NCBI GenBank assembly: GCA_016765135.1 | Contig: JAESQN010000045.1 | Coordinates: 62,001-126,000 of the forward strand | DNA: 64,000 nt | Direction: 5' to 3' | Source of the DNA: Robiginitomaculum sp. | Lineage (GTDB): Bacteria; Pseudomonadota; Alphaproteobacteria; Caulobacterales; Maricaulaceae | Part shown: positions 35,331-43,988 of the stretch, piece by piece | Position numbering within the stretch: position 1 is the first letter of the stretch | Layout: the number at the start of each line of letters is the position of its first letter | Made by a program: the position numbers and the translations under genes | Notes under the pieces: generated by a model | What the model was told of the DNA's origin: nothing | The model's input: only the letters and a program-made list of their open reading frames with translations | Databases searched by the model: none

Positions 35331-37184
35331 ATGGCATCCGTGAAGTTGTTAGGGATTATGAGTGTCGGGACGGTATTGGCGGCTGTGTCCATTGTTGCTT
35401 TGGCCGGGCCAGCCTCCAAATCCCCCTTTGCCAATAAAAAGCCCAAAGCCTGGGAAACGCAGACACAAACGCCAGCACAAACACAGACTCGGGCACAGAC
35501 TCGGGCACAAACACAAACGCGGGCACAGACGTCGCCGCAGATTAAATGGCAGCAGCCCACGACCAACACCTATCAAGCACCTCAATATCAGGCTCCCCCA
35601 CATCAAGATCTAAAGCCCAGCCCTCAAACAGGCGGCGCATATTATCCCGGTAAAAAATCAACCTGGCAGGCACGAAGTGTACAAACCCCACGGATAAATA
35701 CCCCTCAAGCAAACAACCCGTATATTCAACAGCCGCAAACCGCACCGGCAGTACAGGTACCAGCCTGGGCCAACAAAACTTATGAGCAGAAGCGCCAAGG
35801 CGGGCGGACACAGCAGCTTCAAAACCAGCAATATCAGGGGCAGCTTCCCGCTTGGACTAATAAAAATCAGCAAAGCCAAAACTATCAGAACCAGGCCTAT
35901 CAAAACCAAAACTATCGAAATATGGCCCAGAACCAGACCCAACAACAAACCCCCGTGTTGCGTGGGGCATCCAATCCTTATGGCACCAAAAAACCCTCAT
36001 GGATGCAACGTCTCGGGTTTGGCAATGTGCAAACCTCCGTAAATGGTCACATCAAAGCGGGTGTCGCCGCCGTGGACAGAAATGATGCGGGTGTGACGGC
36101 GGAAGTTGTCGTCGATTTCGATGTGCGCGGCGAGGTCAGTGCCATTACGGACGGCGGGCTAGAATACGGAGCCGGGCTACGCGTAAGAGCGCAACGGGAC
36201 CGCTTCCGACGCGGTTTTGGCGGACGGGTCGGAGATTGTCCGCCCGGCATTGCCGATTGCACCAGCGTCTTGGTCGGTGCGGATACCCGCGCTGTCCGTG
36301 GTCATACCAGCCAATTTTACACCGCAGGGCCGGGGGACACTCGTGACACGGCTATTGGCCTAGAGGGCGCTTATCTGTTCTTGCGTTCGTCTTACGGGGA
36401 TTTTGTTATCGGGCGCGACGATGGTTCGGCATTTTTGTTTTCGGGCGGCGCACCTACTTTGGTGGCCGTGAACGCGTCAAATTCTCCCGTGGATTACACC
36501 GGGCTCGATAGCGTCAAAACCTATAATGATGCTTCGGGCTTTGCGGAGAAAATCGCCTATACTAGTCCGCGCCTTCTAGGCGATTCTATAGGCTTTGGTG
36601 TTCAAGTCGGCCTGTCCTATGCGCCCAATGCGCGGGCGTGCGGAGTTGATTATTGTGTTCAACGCAATTCGGCAGATCCGCTGGCGCCCTTTGCACCCGA
36701 AATAGAAAACATATTCGAGCTAGGTGTCGCCCTTGACCGCAAATTTTCAAACGGATTATCGGCGGAGTTAACAGGCACATATGCACGCGGCAGTGAAGCC
36801 AGCGGCCTGGCCATATTCGACAGTCTGGAAAGCTACGGCATGGGGTTGGAGCTTAAATACGGGGATTTCGTGTTTGGTACATCCTATCTTAATTCCAATA
36901 ATGGTTTTGCGCAACAAGGTGGTTATACGGCCTACGACGCAGGCCTAACTTGGAAACCATCCAAATGGGGTTTCACAGCATCCTACGGCTATGCAGATGA
37001 TGATATCGCCAAGCTGACATCTAACCAAGGCGTATTGGCCGTCAGTTACGATTTGGGCAAAATACGGCTCGGAACCGGCGTGCAATATATAAGCCGCAAT
37101 GTACCAACCATCACACCAGGTGGTCGCGCCAAACGTAAAGAAGATGCGGCCGCTTTGTTCATAGAAGCCGGGATGGATTTCTAG
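35331..37184 (+). CDS. Porin-like outer-membrane protein with Gln/Thr-rich N-terminus
   Basis: 617 residues from the ATG at 35331 (upstream in-frame starts would spoil the signal). The signal peptide is MASVKLLGIMSVGTVLAAVSIVALA. Residues about 38-235 are a Gln/Pro/Thr/Tyr-rich disordered stretch that opens with TQTPAQTQTRAQTRAQTQTR-like repeats. A VLRG motif (about 227-230) comes before a porin domain: TSVNGHIKAGVAAVDRND, DFVIGRDDGSAFLFSGG, and the C-terminal strand FIEAGMDF with terminal Phe. The barrel resembles Gram-negative trimeric porins, with a long surface or periplasmic extension. Substrate unknown. Confidence 0.82.
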   Translation: MASVKLLGIMSVGTVLAAVSIVALAGPASKSPFANKKPKAWETQTQTPAQTQTRAQTRAQTQTRAQTSPQIKWQQPTTNTYQAPQYQAPPHQDLKPSPQTGGAYYPGKKSTWQARSVQTPRINTPQANNPYIQQPQTAPAVQVPAWANKTYEQKRQGGRTQQLQNQQYQGQLPAWTNKNQQSQNYQNQAYQNQNYRNMAQNQTQQQTPVLRGASNPYGTKKPSWMQRLGFGNVQTSVNGHIKAGVAAVDRNDAGVTAEVVVDFDVRGEVSAITDGGLEYGAGLRVRAQRDRFRRGFGGRVGDCPPGIADCTSVLVGADTRAVRGHTSQFYTAGPGDTRDTAIGLEGAYLFLRSSYGDFVIGRDDGSAFLFSGGAPTLVAVNASNSPVDYTGLDSVKTYNDASGFAEKIAYTSPRLLGDSIGFGVQVGLSYAPNARACGVDYCVQRNSADPLAPFAPEIENIFELGVALDRKFSNGLSAELTGTYARGSEASGLAIFDSLESYGMGLELKYGDFVFGTSYLNSNNGFAQQGGYTAYDAGLTWKPSKWGFTASYGYADDDIAKLTSNQGVLAVSYDLGKIRLGTGVQYISRNVPTITPGGRAKRKEDAAALFIEAGMDF

Positions 37185-37211
37185 GGCCCGTTGACAATTA
37201 AGACAGGCCCT

Positions 37212-37231
37212 AAAATGTAAAGTTACATTTT
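37212..37231. terminator. Bidirectional terminator-like hairpin
   Basis: AAAATGTAA-AG-TTACATTTT, a 9-bp perfect inverted repeat with A and T runs on both sides, between the convergent porin and C39-like genes. A second, looser pair (TAGGGCC at 37182 and GGCCCTA at 37206) overlaps the porin stop. Confidence 0.6.
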
Positions 37232-37238
37232 GGACAGA

Positions 37239-37832
37239 TCAAACCCGAACTCCGATACATCTCACTGCGTCGATCTTTGATGTCCGTGACGCTAAAGGGA
37301 TGGGGGTGCGTGAACTTATCATGGGGTCGCGAATGTAAAAACCGCTCTTGGTTTCCTTGACCACCATAACCCAATGGGTCTTGCTGGACGGCAGATTAAA
37401 TTTGACCAATGGATAATATCCAGCAGCCATGCACGCGCGCACCACGGCGTCATCCTTACGCTGGTAAAAATAAGTCTTGGCCTTGCCCGCCGTGGCTTTC
37501 TCCAGCCCGCGCCAAACCAGCCAGCCATTGCTGGTAAAACCTCCGTAAGCTTTGAGCCGATATGTCAAATCACCAGGGTCGGTTTTGAAACCAAGATTAA
37601 CCAAAGCCATAGCCGCCGCCGTCACCAAGCACCCATCGCTCTTTAGGCTTTCATTGGAACCGCCAAGAGTTTCACTGGCCCAGCGCTTGTCGGTCTGTAA
37701 AAACTGAACCTTATCGGGCAGTTGCAGACGCGCAGTCTCGGCGGGTTTCTGAACACGTGTTGAGGATGTTGAACAGCCGGACACCAGTAAAGCCAAACCT
37801 GCGCCAATCCAAAATTTTACATTAAATTTCAT
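37239..37832 (-). CDS. C39-like peptidase lipoprotein
   Basis: 197 residues. The signal ends in the lipobox LVSG-C20. The mature domain has a papain-like triad: Cys68 in SDGCLVTAAAMAL, His153 in KTHWVMVV and Asp169 in YIRDPM, as in C39 or C39_2 peptidases. QTDKRWASETLGGS is the usual lead-in. As an outer- or inner-membrane lipoprotein it would cut peptides or peptidoglycan stems in the periplasm; the target is unknown. Confidence 0.8.
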   Translation of the reverse strand: MKFNVKFWIGAGLALLVSGCSTSSTRVQKPAETARLQLPDKVQFLQTDKRWASETLGGSNESLKSDGCLVTAAAMALVNLGFKTDPGDLTYRLKAYGGFTSNGWLVWRGLEKATAGKAKTYFYQRKDDAVVRACMAAGYYPLVKFNLPSSKTHWVMVVKETKSGFYIRDPMISSRTPIPLASRTSKIDAVRCIGVRV

Positions 37833-37867
37833 ACCCGCTAGCTAGCACAAAATAGCTAAGGAGGTAT

Positions 37868-38815
37868 TTATGAACGCAAGCGTTTCTCGATAGCATCCCA
37901 AGATAGTGCCGCCGCATCGACGCCGCTAAAGCGTTTCAGCTCTTGTACACCGGTGGGTGAGGTCAGGTTGATTTCGGTCATCTTATCACCGATAACATCA
38001 ATGCCGACCAGTATCTGGCCGCGCCTCTTCAGCATTGGCCCGATACGCGCACAAATCGCCAAATCCGTCTCACTCATTTCAATGGGTTCGGCCACACCGC
38101 CCACATGCATATTGGAGCGGGTTTCGCCTTTGAGCGGTACGCGGTTAATGGCCCCGACCGGCTCGCCGTCGATAATGATAATGCGCTTGTCGCCGTTCTT
38201 GACATCCTTGAGAAATGCCTGGGCGATAATCGGCTCACGGGAAGCGGCAAAAAACATTTCCAGCAAAGACGTGTAATTGCTATCGCCGTCTTTAATCAAA
38301 AACACCCCGGCCCCGCCATTGCCGTAGAGGGGCTTGAGGATAATGTCTTGATGTTTGGCCCGAAACGCATCTATGGCCAGCTTGTCGCGGGTTATCAGTG
38401 TAGCGGGAATAATATCAGGAAACTCCAGCGGCACGATTTTCTCCGGGCAAGAGCGCACCCACTGGGGGTCATTGCACACCAGAGTATCCCCCGCCAGCAT
38501 CTCAAGAATATGCGCCGCCGTAATATAGCCCATATCAAAAGGCGGGTCTTGGCGCATCCAAACCACATCAATATCTTTGGCCAGATCAAGTACGACCTCA
38601 TCGCCAAAACTGACATGATTTGCATGTTCGCGCCGCACCGTCATGGGCCGGGCGCGGGCTTCGACCTTGCCGGCATTATAGCTCAATTGGCCCGGCCTAT
38701 AAGAAAACAAAGAATACCCACGCGCCTGGGCCGTCTCGGCCAAAGCGAATGTGGTGTCGGCGTCAATATCAACACCCTCCATAGGGTCCATCTGAAATGC
38801 TATGCGGTAAGTCAT
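37868..38815 (-). CDS. gshB: Glutathione synthetase GshB
   Basis: 315 residues from the ATG at 38815; an upstream extension to 38896 is not family-like. MTYRIAFQMDPMEGVDIDADTTFALA is the standard N-terminus; VVWMRQDPPFDMGYI, ILKPLYGNGGAGVFLI (ATP-grasp loop) and ILVGIDVIGDKMTEINLTSPTG complete the prokaryotic family pattern. It joins gamma-Glu-Cys to Gly. It is divergent from ubiM. Confidence 0.95.
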   Translation of the reverse strand: MTYRIAFQMDPMEGVDIDADTTFALAETAQARGYSLFSYRPGQLSYNAGKVEARARPMTVRREHANHVSFGDEVVLDLAKDIDVVWMRQDPPFDMGYITAAHILEMLAGDTLVCNDPQWVRSCPEKIVPLEFPDIIPATLITRDKLAIDAFRAKHQDIILKPLYGNGGAGVFLIKDGDSNYTSLLEMFFAASREPIIAQAFLKDVKNGDKRIIIIDGEPVGAINRVPLKGETRSNMHVGGVAEPIEMSETDLAICARIGPMLKRRGQILVGIDVIGDKMTEINLTSPTGVQELKRFSGVDAAALSWDAIEKRLRS

Positions 38816-38959
38816 GGCCCCTATGTGGAGCAGTACGGCAATAATTTCAATGGGCAATCGTTCACAAATTTTTGACAATATGCGACAATTCACCACCGTT
38901 CCATTCGGATTTATCCCGTTAGGTTCAAACCATGTTCGTATGACATGGGAATGATAGAT

Positions 38960-40186
38960 ATGTATTTTGATATATTGGTGATCGGGGCTGGCCCTGCCGG
39001 GTTGGCGTTTAGCGCAATGACGGCGGATATGGGGCTTAAAGTCGGCCTGTTTGACCGCCAGAGTAAAGACGGTTTAGCCAAACCAAAAAATGATGGCCGC
39101 GACATTGCCGTATCCGAACGGTCTCGCAAAATCATGTACGGGCTTGGGGCCTGGCAGAAAATTGACCCGACCCAAATCTCCCCGATCCGCGCCGCCAAAG
39201 TCATGGACGGTGATGCGCCCTTTGCCCTGCACTTTAATCCCGAGAGCGCAGGCGCGGACAAATTGGGCAATATTGTCTCCAATCATTTGATCCGCCGCGC
39301 CCTTTATAATGTGGCGGCAAGCAAACCTAACATAACCTTGTTCACGGACGCGCAGGTCACCGCACTGACCAGAACCGCAAGCACGGCCACGGTGCGTCTA
39401 GAGGACGGCTCAACATTTACAGGTCAACTGGCCATTGCCGCCGACACACGGTTTTCACAAATCCGCCGGGACGCAGGCATCAAGGCCAATATGCACGATT
39501 TTGGCCAAACCATGATTGTTGGCCGCATGGCCCACGAAAAACCCCATAACCATACTGCCTATGAGTTTTTTCGCTATGACGGCGGCATGGCGGTCTTGCC
39601 CTTGAATGGAAACACGTCTTCTATTGTCCAGACATTTTGCGCCGAAGATGCGGCCCGGTTTATGGCTATGAACAACGCAGATTACGCCCGCGCCACAGAG
39701 CCGCGCCTGAAAGGTTTGCTCGGGGAATTGGAGTGTACGGGCAAGCGGGTCGCGTATCCATTGGTCGGCGTCTATGCGCGAGAGTTTTACGCCGAGCGTC
39801 TGGCCCTTGTCGGTGATGCGGCGGTTGGTATGCATCCGGTAACGGCGCACGGATTTAATTTTGGTATTCAAGGTGTGGATAGCTTGGTCAAACATTTATA
39901 CCGGGCCCATAAAGCCGGGCTGGATTTAGGGAATATGAAAGCTCTGCAGGCTTATAGCCACGACCACCGCCGCCTAACCTGGCCGCTTTACCAGATGACC
40001 GAAAAAATGATGGGCCTATACACCACCAACACATTCCCGGCCCGCATCGCTCGCAAAGCCGCCTTGCACGGTGCCAATATAATGGTGCCAGTCAAAGACG
40101 CGCTAATGGCAAGACTGGCTGATATACCAGTTGGGAAATTACTGGCTAAAAAATTACCGCCACCTCCAAGATTGCCGAGGTTTTAA
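38960..40186 (+). CDS. ubiM: UbiH/COQ6-family FAD monooxygenase, probably UbiM
   Basis: 408 residues from the ATG at 38960; an ATG at 38945 adds five residues but has no ribosome binding site. FDILVIGAGPAGLAFSAMTAD is the FAD-binding fold, GDAAVGMHPVTAHGFNFGIQG the second FAD block, and the middle has LGNIVSNHLIRRALYNVA and DFGQTMIVGRMAHEKPH. These features match UbiM, the alternative flavin hydroxylase of the ubiquinone ring in some proteobacteria, as far as I recall; UbiH or UbiL-type roles are not excluded. Confidence 0.78.
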   Translation: MYFDILVIGAGPAGLAFSAMTADMGLKVGLFDRQSKDGLAKPKNDGRDIAVSERSRKIMYGLGAWQKIDPTQISPIRAAKVMDGDAPFALHFNPESAGADKLGNIVSNHLIRRALYNVAASKPNITLFTDAQVTALTRTASTATVRLEDGSTFTGQLAIAADTRFSQIRRDAGIKANMHDFGQTMIVGRMAHEKPHNHTAYEFFRYDGGMAVLPLNGNTSSIVQTFCAEDAARFMAMNNADYARATEPRLKGLLGELECTGKRVAYPLVGVYAREFYAERLALVGDAAVGMHPVTAHGFNFGIQGVDSLVKHLYRAHKAGLDLGNMKALQAYSHDHRRLTWPLYQMTEKMMGLYTTNTFPARIARKAALHGANIMVPVKDALMARLADIPVGKLLAKKLPPPPRLPRF

Positions 40187-40189
40187 ATT

Positions 40190-40891
40190 TTAAGCGTTGA
40201 TGTTTTTGAGAATTTCCAAGGCCGCCTTACGCGGGTTATCCGCCTGAGTTATTGGCCGCCCCACCACGATATGACTTGCTCCATTGGCAAGCGCATCCCT
40301 CGGACTTGCTATGCGTTTTTGGTCGCCTTTATCGCCGCCTTTCATGCGCACGCCCGGCGTGACGATCAGAAAATCTTTCGGGACAATTGCGCGAATTTTA
40401 GCGGCTTCCAGTGGCGATGAAATCACACCATTAACACCCGCCGCGACCCCTTGACGAACCCGGTGCATGACCAGTTCTTCGACGCTCATGAAATATCCCA
40501 TATCGTGCAGAGCCCCATCATCCAGTGACGTCAGAACCGTCACCGCCATGATTTTTAGCGCACTATCGCCGCGTCCGCGTACCGCCGCCGCCATAACATC
40601 CGGTGTGGCATGGACGGTGAGCAACTCCGCACCCACCGCACGAATAGAGCGGATCGCTTTTTCCACGGTCGCGCCGATATCGTGTAATTTGTAATCCAGA
40701 AACACATTTTTGCCAGCCCTAACAAGCTCGCGGGCAAATTCCGTACCGCCCACGGGCAGGAGTTGAAGCCCGATTTTATAGGAAACCACCGCATCCCCGA
40801 GCGCCTCGACCATAGCCTGAGCGCTTTCAATATTCGGCACATCCAGTGCTACATAAAGACGCGGGTCGGCCAAAATGGGGTCGGCTGTCAT
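40190..40891 (-). CDS. pyrF: Orotidine-5'-phosphate decarboxylase PyrF
   Basis: 233 residues. LYVALDVPN, SYKIGLQLL, FLDYKLHDIGATVEKA (the D-K-x-x-D catalytic core) and VTPGVR...GASHIVVGRPIT are all intact. It makes UMP. Its start overlaps the stop of the SDR gene upstream (ATGA), so translation is likely coupled. Confidence 0.96.
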   Translation of the reverse strand: MTADPILADPRLYVALDVPNIESAQAMVEALGDAVVSYKIGLQLLPVGGTEFARELVRAGKNVFLDYKLHDIGATVEKAIRSIRAVGAELLTVHATPDVMAAAVRGRGDSALKIMAVTVLTSLDDGALHDMGYFMSVEELVMHRVRQGVAAGVNGVISSPLEAAKIRAIVPKDFLIVTPGVRMKGGDKGDQKRIASPRDALANGASHIVVGRPITQADNPRKAALEILKNINA

Positions 40892-41706
40892 TTTTTGACC
40901 TTGCGAAATTTGCTGGAATTACGGTTCATCAGCGCCAGCGCCCATGTCTCGGGCATGAGTTTGGCAAAGGCGGCGATGAGCTTGTTGGCGCGGCCCGGAA
41001 TATAAACGGCTTTGTTGCGCTTTAAGGCCATAAACCCGCTTTCGGCTACTTCCTCGGCGCTCATCCACATCCAATCGGGAAGTTTGTTCATAGCGTCGCG
41101 TGTCTTGTTGACATCATGAAATTCACTATAAGTAAAGCCAGGGCATAGGGCAGAAACTTTGATATTACTGCCGCTCATTTCCAAGTTTAGCGATTGCGAA
41201 AACTTGATCAAAAAGCTCTTGGTCGCGCCGTAAAGCGTATGCCCACGCGAGCCAGGAATATGCCCGGCCAGGCTAGACACATTGATAATACGGCCAAAAC
41301 CGCGCTGTTTCATGCCTGCTAAAACATGATGGGTCATCTCGACCGGAGCTTCCAACATGACGGTGAGAAAATCCTTGTGGGCAGGCCACTCGTTTTTGAT
41401 AAACTTTCCCGTCAAACCGTAACCTGCATTATTGACAAGACCGTCAATATGGCTGGTTTTCTTGGCAAGCCTGTCCAATATATCCTTACAGGCTCCGGGC
41501 TTGGCCAAATCTGCCACAATGATGTGGGAGGTAGCGCCGTAGTTTTCTTTCAGTTCTTTGGCCAGAGCCACCATAGGTTCTTTGCGCCGCGCCGTGAGGG
41601 CCAAATCCCATCCAGCCTTGGCAAATTCCCGTGCCAAAGCCGCCCCAATCCCCGCAGATGCCCCGGTAATTAAACAGACCGGGCGCTGTTTTTGTTTTTT
41701 TGTCAT
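40888..41706 (-). CDS. Short-chain dehydrogenase/reductase
   Basis: 272 residues. The NAD(P) site is LITGASAGIGAALAREFA, NNAGYG follows, and the catalytic Ser and Tyr-x-x-x-Lys are in INVSSLAG and YGATKSFL. The length and the C-terminal basic tail (NRNSSKFRKVKK) suit the DltE/YqjQ-like group of 'classical' SDRs. The RK-rich pattern ARRKEP after strand 2 favours NADPH. Substrate unknown. Upstream of and coupled to pyrF. Confidence 0.87.
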   Translation of the reverse strand: MTKKQKQRPVCLITGASAGIGAALAREFAKAGWDLALTARRKEPMVALAKELKENYGATSHIIVADLAKPGACKDILDRLAKKTSHIDGLVNNAGYGLTGKFIKNEWPAHKDFLTVMLEAPVEMTHHVLAGMKQRGFGRIINVSSLAGHIPGSRGHTLYGATKSFLIKFSQSLNLEMSGSNIKVSALCPGFTYSEFHDVNKTRDAMNKLPDWMWMSAEEVAESGFMALKRNKAVYIPGRANKLIAAFAKLMPETWALALMNRNSSKFRKVKK

Positions 41707-41748
41707 GGGGACTTGCTACATTCTTGTAATAATATGGGCAAGAGAAAA

Positions 41749-42981
41749 CTAACTTCTATAATCGGCGTTGATGTCAATATAGCCGTGGGTGAGATCACAG
41801 CTCCAGACGGTAAACGCTCCCGTACTGACGCCGACATCAACACTAATTTCAAGTTCACTATTTCGCATATAGGTGCTGAGTATGTCTTCATCATAACCCG
41901 GCGCACGAAACCCGTTGCTAGCAACCAGATGCGGGCCAAAGCTTATGGTGAGTTTATCGCGCACGGCCTTTTCGCCCGATTTACCTACCGCCATGACGAT
42001 GCGGCCCCAATTGGCGTCTTCACCTGCAATGGCGGTTTTTACCAAAGGCGAATTGGCGATACTCATGGCAATGGTTTTGGCGGCTTTATCATTTTCCGCG
42101 CCCGTAACATGAACGGCGAAAAACTTGCTGGCCCCCTCCCCGTCCCTGACCACCTGATGGGCCAAGTCCAGCATCAGCACCCGCAAAGCCGATTTGAAGG
42201 GCGCCAATTTTGGATCATTCAGTTCAGTGATTTGCTTGTGCGCCGCGCCGCCCGTAGCCACCAACAATACCGTATCACTGGTCGAAGTGTCGCTATCGAC
42301 GGTAATGGCGTTAAAACTGGTTTCGCATATGTCCGTGAGTAAAGCTTGCAAAATGTCTTGCGATATATTGGCGTCCGTGAATATGAACGACAGCATGGTG
42401 GCCATATCTGGCGCAATCATGCCCGAGCCTTTGGCAATACCGCAAATGGTAACGTTTGTGCCGTCAATTTCGCAGATTTGTAGCGCACCCTTGGTATAGG
42501 TGTCAGTGGTGGTAATGGCCTGGGCGGCCTGCTCCCAGCTTGTTTGAGAGCGCATAAACGAATTGCGGACAAACAGTTTTTCAAACGGGCCTAAATCCAG
42601 TGGCTCACCAATAACACCCGTGGAACAAATATAGACATCTTCGGGCGAGCAGTCCAATGCCCCGGCAGCAAAACCCGCCATTTTCACTACGTCTTCCGCG
42701 CCCCGGCGCCCGGTAAATACATTGGCATTGCCCGCCGAGACCAACAGCCCGCTATTGGCACCGCGCTTGAGACAATCTCGTGACCACTCCACGGGCGCAC
42801 CGGGCGTGCTGGATTTAGTGAATACGCCTGCAACATTTGCAGGTTTGGCGAATTTTACCAACAGAACGTCAGGACGGTTTTTATACTTGGCTCCGGTTTC
42901 CGCACTCCACATTTCTATACCCGCAAGAGCAGGTATAGAGGGGAATTGTGCAGGGGCCAGCGGTGAGCGTTTAAGGTACAT
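41749..42981 (-). CDS. argJ: Bifunctional ornithine acetyltransferase / N-acetylglutamate synthase ArgJ
   Basis: 410 residues. GSGMIAPDMATMLSFIFTDA carries the autocleavage Ala-Thr site (Thr about 193), where the chain splits into alpha and beta parts and Thr becomes the nucleophile. AKGSGM, TPGVFTKSST-like NVAGVFTKSSTPG and DANWGRIVMAVGKSG fit. It recycles the acetyl group in arginine synthesis. Its start overlaps the end of the PPIase gene by 11 bases. Confidence 0.95.
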   Translation of the reverse strand: MYLKRSPLAPAQFPSIPALAGIEMWSAETGAKYKNRPDVLLVKFAKPANVAGVFTKSSTPGAPVEWSRDCLKRGANSGLLVSAGNANVFTGRRGAEDVVKMAGFAAGALDCSPEDVYICSTGVIGEPLDLGPFEKLFVRNSFMRSQTSWEQAAQAITTTDTYTKGALQICEIDGTNVTICGIAKGSGMIAPDMATMLSFIFTDANISQDILQALLTDICETSFNAITVDSDTSTSDTVLLVATGGAAHKQITELNDPKLAPFKSALRVLMLDLAHQVVRDGEGASKFFAVHVTGAENDKAAKTIAMSIANSPLVKTAIAGEDANWGRIVMAVGKSGEKAVRDKLTISFGPHLVASNGFRAPGYDEDILSTYMRNSELEISVDVGVSTGAFTVWSCDLTHGYIDINADYRS

Positions 42982-43870
42982 CGGATTTGTCTTCTTCGGG
43001 TTCTGGTGCGCTGGTCTGCCTTAATTTAAGCTCTATAGCGCTGGTACTACGCAGAGATTTCAACAATTTTTGTATCTCCTCATAGGTCATATAGCTGACG
43101 ATTTCTGATCTTATGGTCTTTAGCGCCGGGCGCGGCATGGGGCGTCGGTCAGTGGTCGTCAAGATATGCCAGCCAGATTTGGTTTCAAACGGTTCAGAAA
43201 CAGTCCCGGTTTCAAGCGCAAATGCCTGCGCGGCAATAACGTCCTCCATGGCGTTCTTGGAAAAATACCCCAAATCACCGCTCAAGTCCTGGGTGGATGG
43301 ATCAATGGTAAATTCCTTAGCCAAAGCCGCAAAATTGCCGCCCTGTTCCACCAAATCTTTCAATTCCTTGGCTTGCTCCTCACTTCCCACGACAATATGC
43401 CGCGCCCGCACTTGTTCGGATTTGCTTTGCAGCGCGCTTTGTTCCGCATACATACGCTTGATGCTGTCTTCTGTGACTTTTTCCGCCAACAGGGTCTCTA
43501 CCACCACATTTGCCAAAATACGCTCGCGGGCCACGGCCAGACGGCGCCTGGTTTCGTCGTTTTGGTCCAAAGAACGGCGCAAAGCTTCCAAAGCCAGCAG
43601 GCGTTGGTCAATCAGCTCGTCCAAAATGGTCTGAAATACCGGACTTTTGGGCGTTAGGGACTGTCCAGACGACAACACCCCTTTCGCCAGCGCCGTATGT
43701 TCAATATCGGACAAATATATGGAGGTCCCGTCAACCTCAGCAACCACAGTATCGCCAAGACGAACGATTTGGGTGTTAAGGGGTGATTTTTCTTCCATAG
43801 AACCACCACTTTGGCAGGCCCCCAAGGCCAACCCAGCCAACATCATAATTTTTAATGTTATTTTTGTCAC
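42971..43870 (-). CDS. Parvulin-type peptidyl-prolyl isomerase lipoprotein
   Basis: 299 residues. The signal ends in LALGA-C19. A SurA-like N-terminal helical part (about 45-155) precedes one parvulin domain: VRARHIVVGSEEQAKEL, FTIDPSTQDLSGDLGYFSKN, VSEPFETKSGWHIL. The C-terminus is Pro/Glu-rich. It should help fold secreted proteins in the periplasm; its place divergent to secA fits an export role. Confidence 0.88.
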   Translation of the reverse strand: MTKITLKIMMLAGLALGACQSGGSMEEKSPLNTQIVRLGDTVVAEVDGTSIYLSDIEHTALAKGVLSSGQSLTPKSPVFQTILDELIDQRLLALEALRRSLDQNDETRRRLAVARERILANVVVETLLAEKVTEDSIKRMYAEQSALQSKSEQVRARHIVVGSEEQAKELKDLVEQGGNFAALAKEFTIDPSTQDLSGDLGYFSKNAMEDVIAAQAFALETGTVSEPFETKSGWHILTTTDRRPMPRPALKTIRSEIVSYMTYEEIQKLLKSLRSTSAIELKLRQTSAPEPEEDKSDVP

Positions 43871-43988
43871 ATCTTTACCTTATTATAAGCACCGTTTATT
43901 GACTTACACCCAAGTCGTCATTAAGTCACCATCAAGCTATATTTACATATATAGTCAAGTTAAGCACGCTTAGAGTTTAAGGATCACC

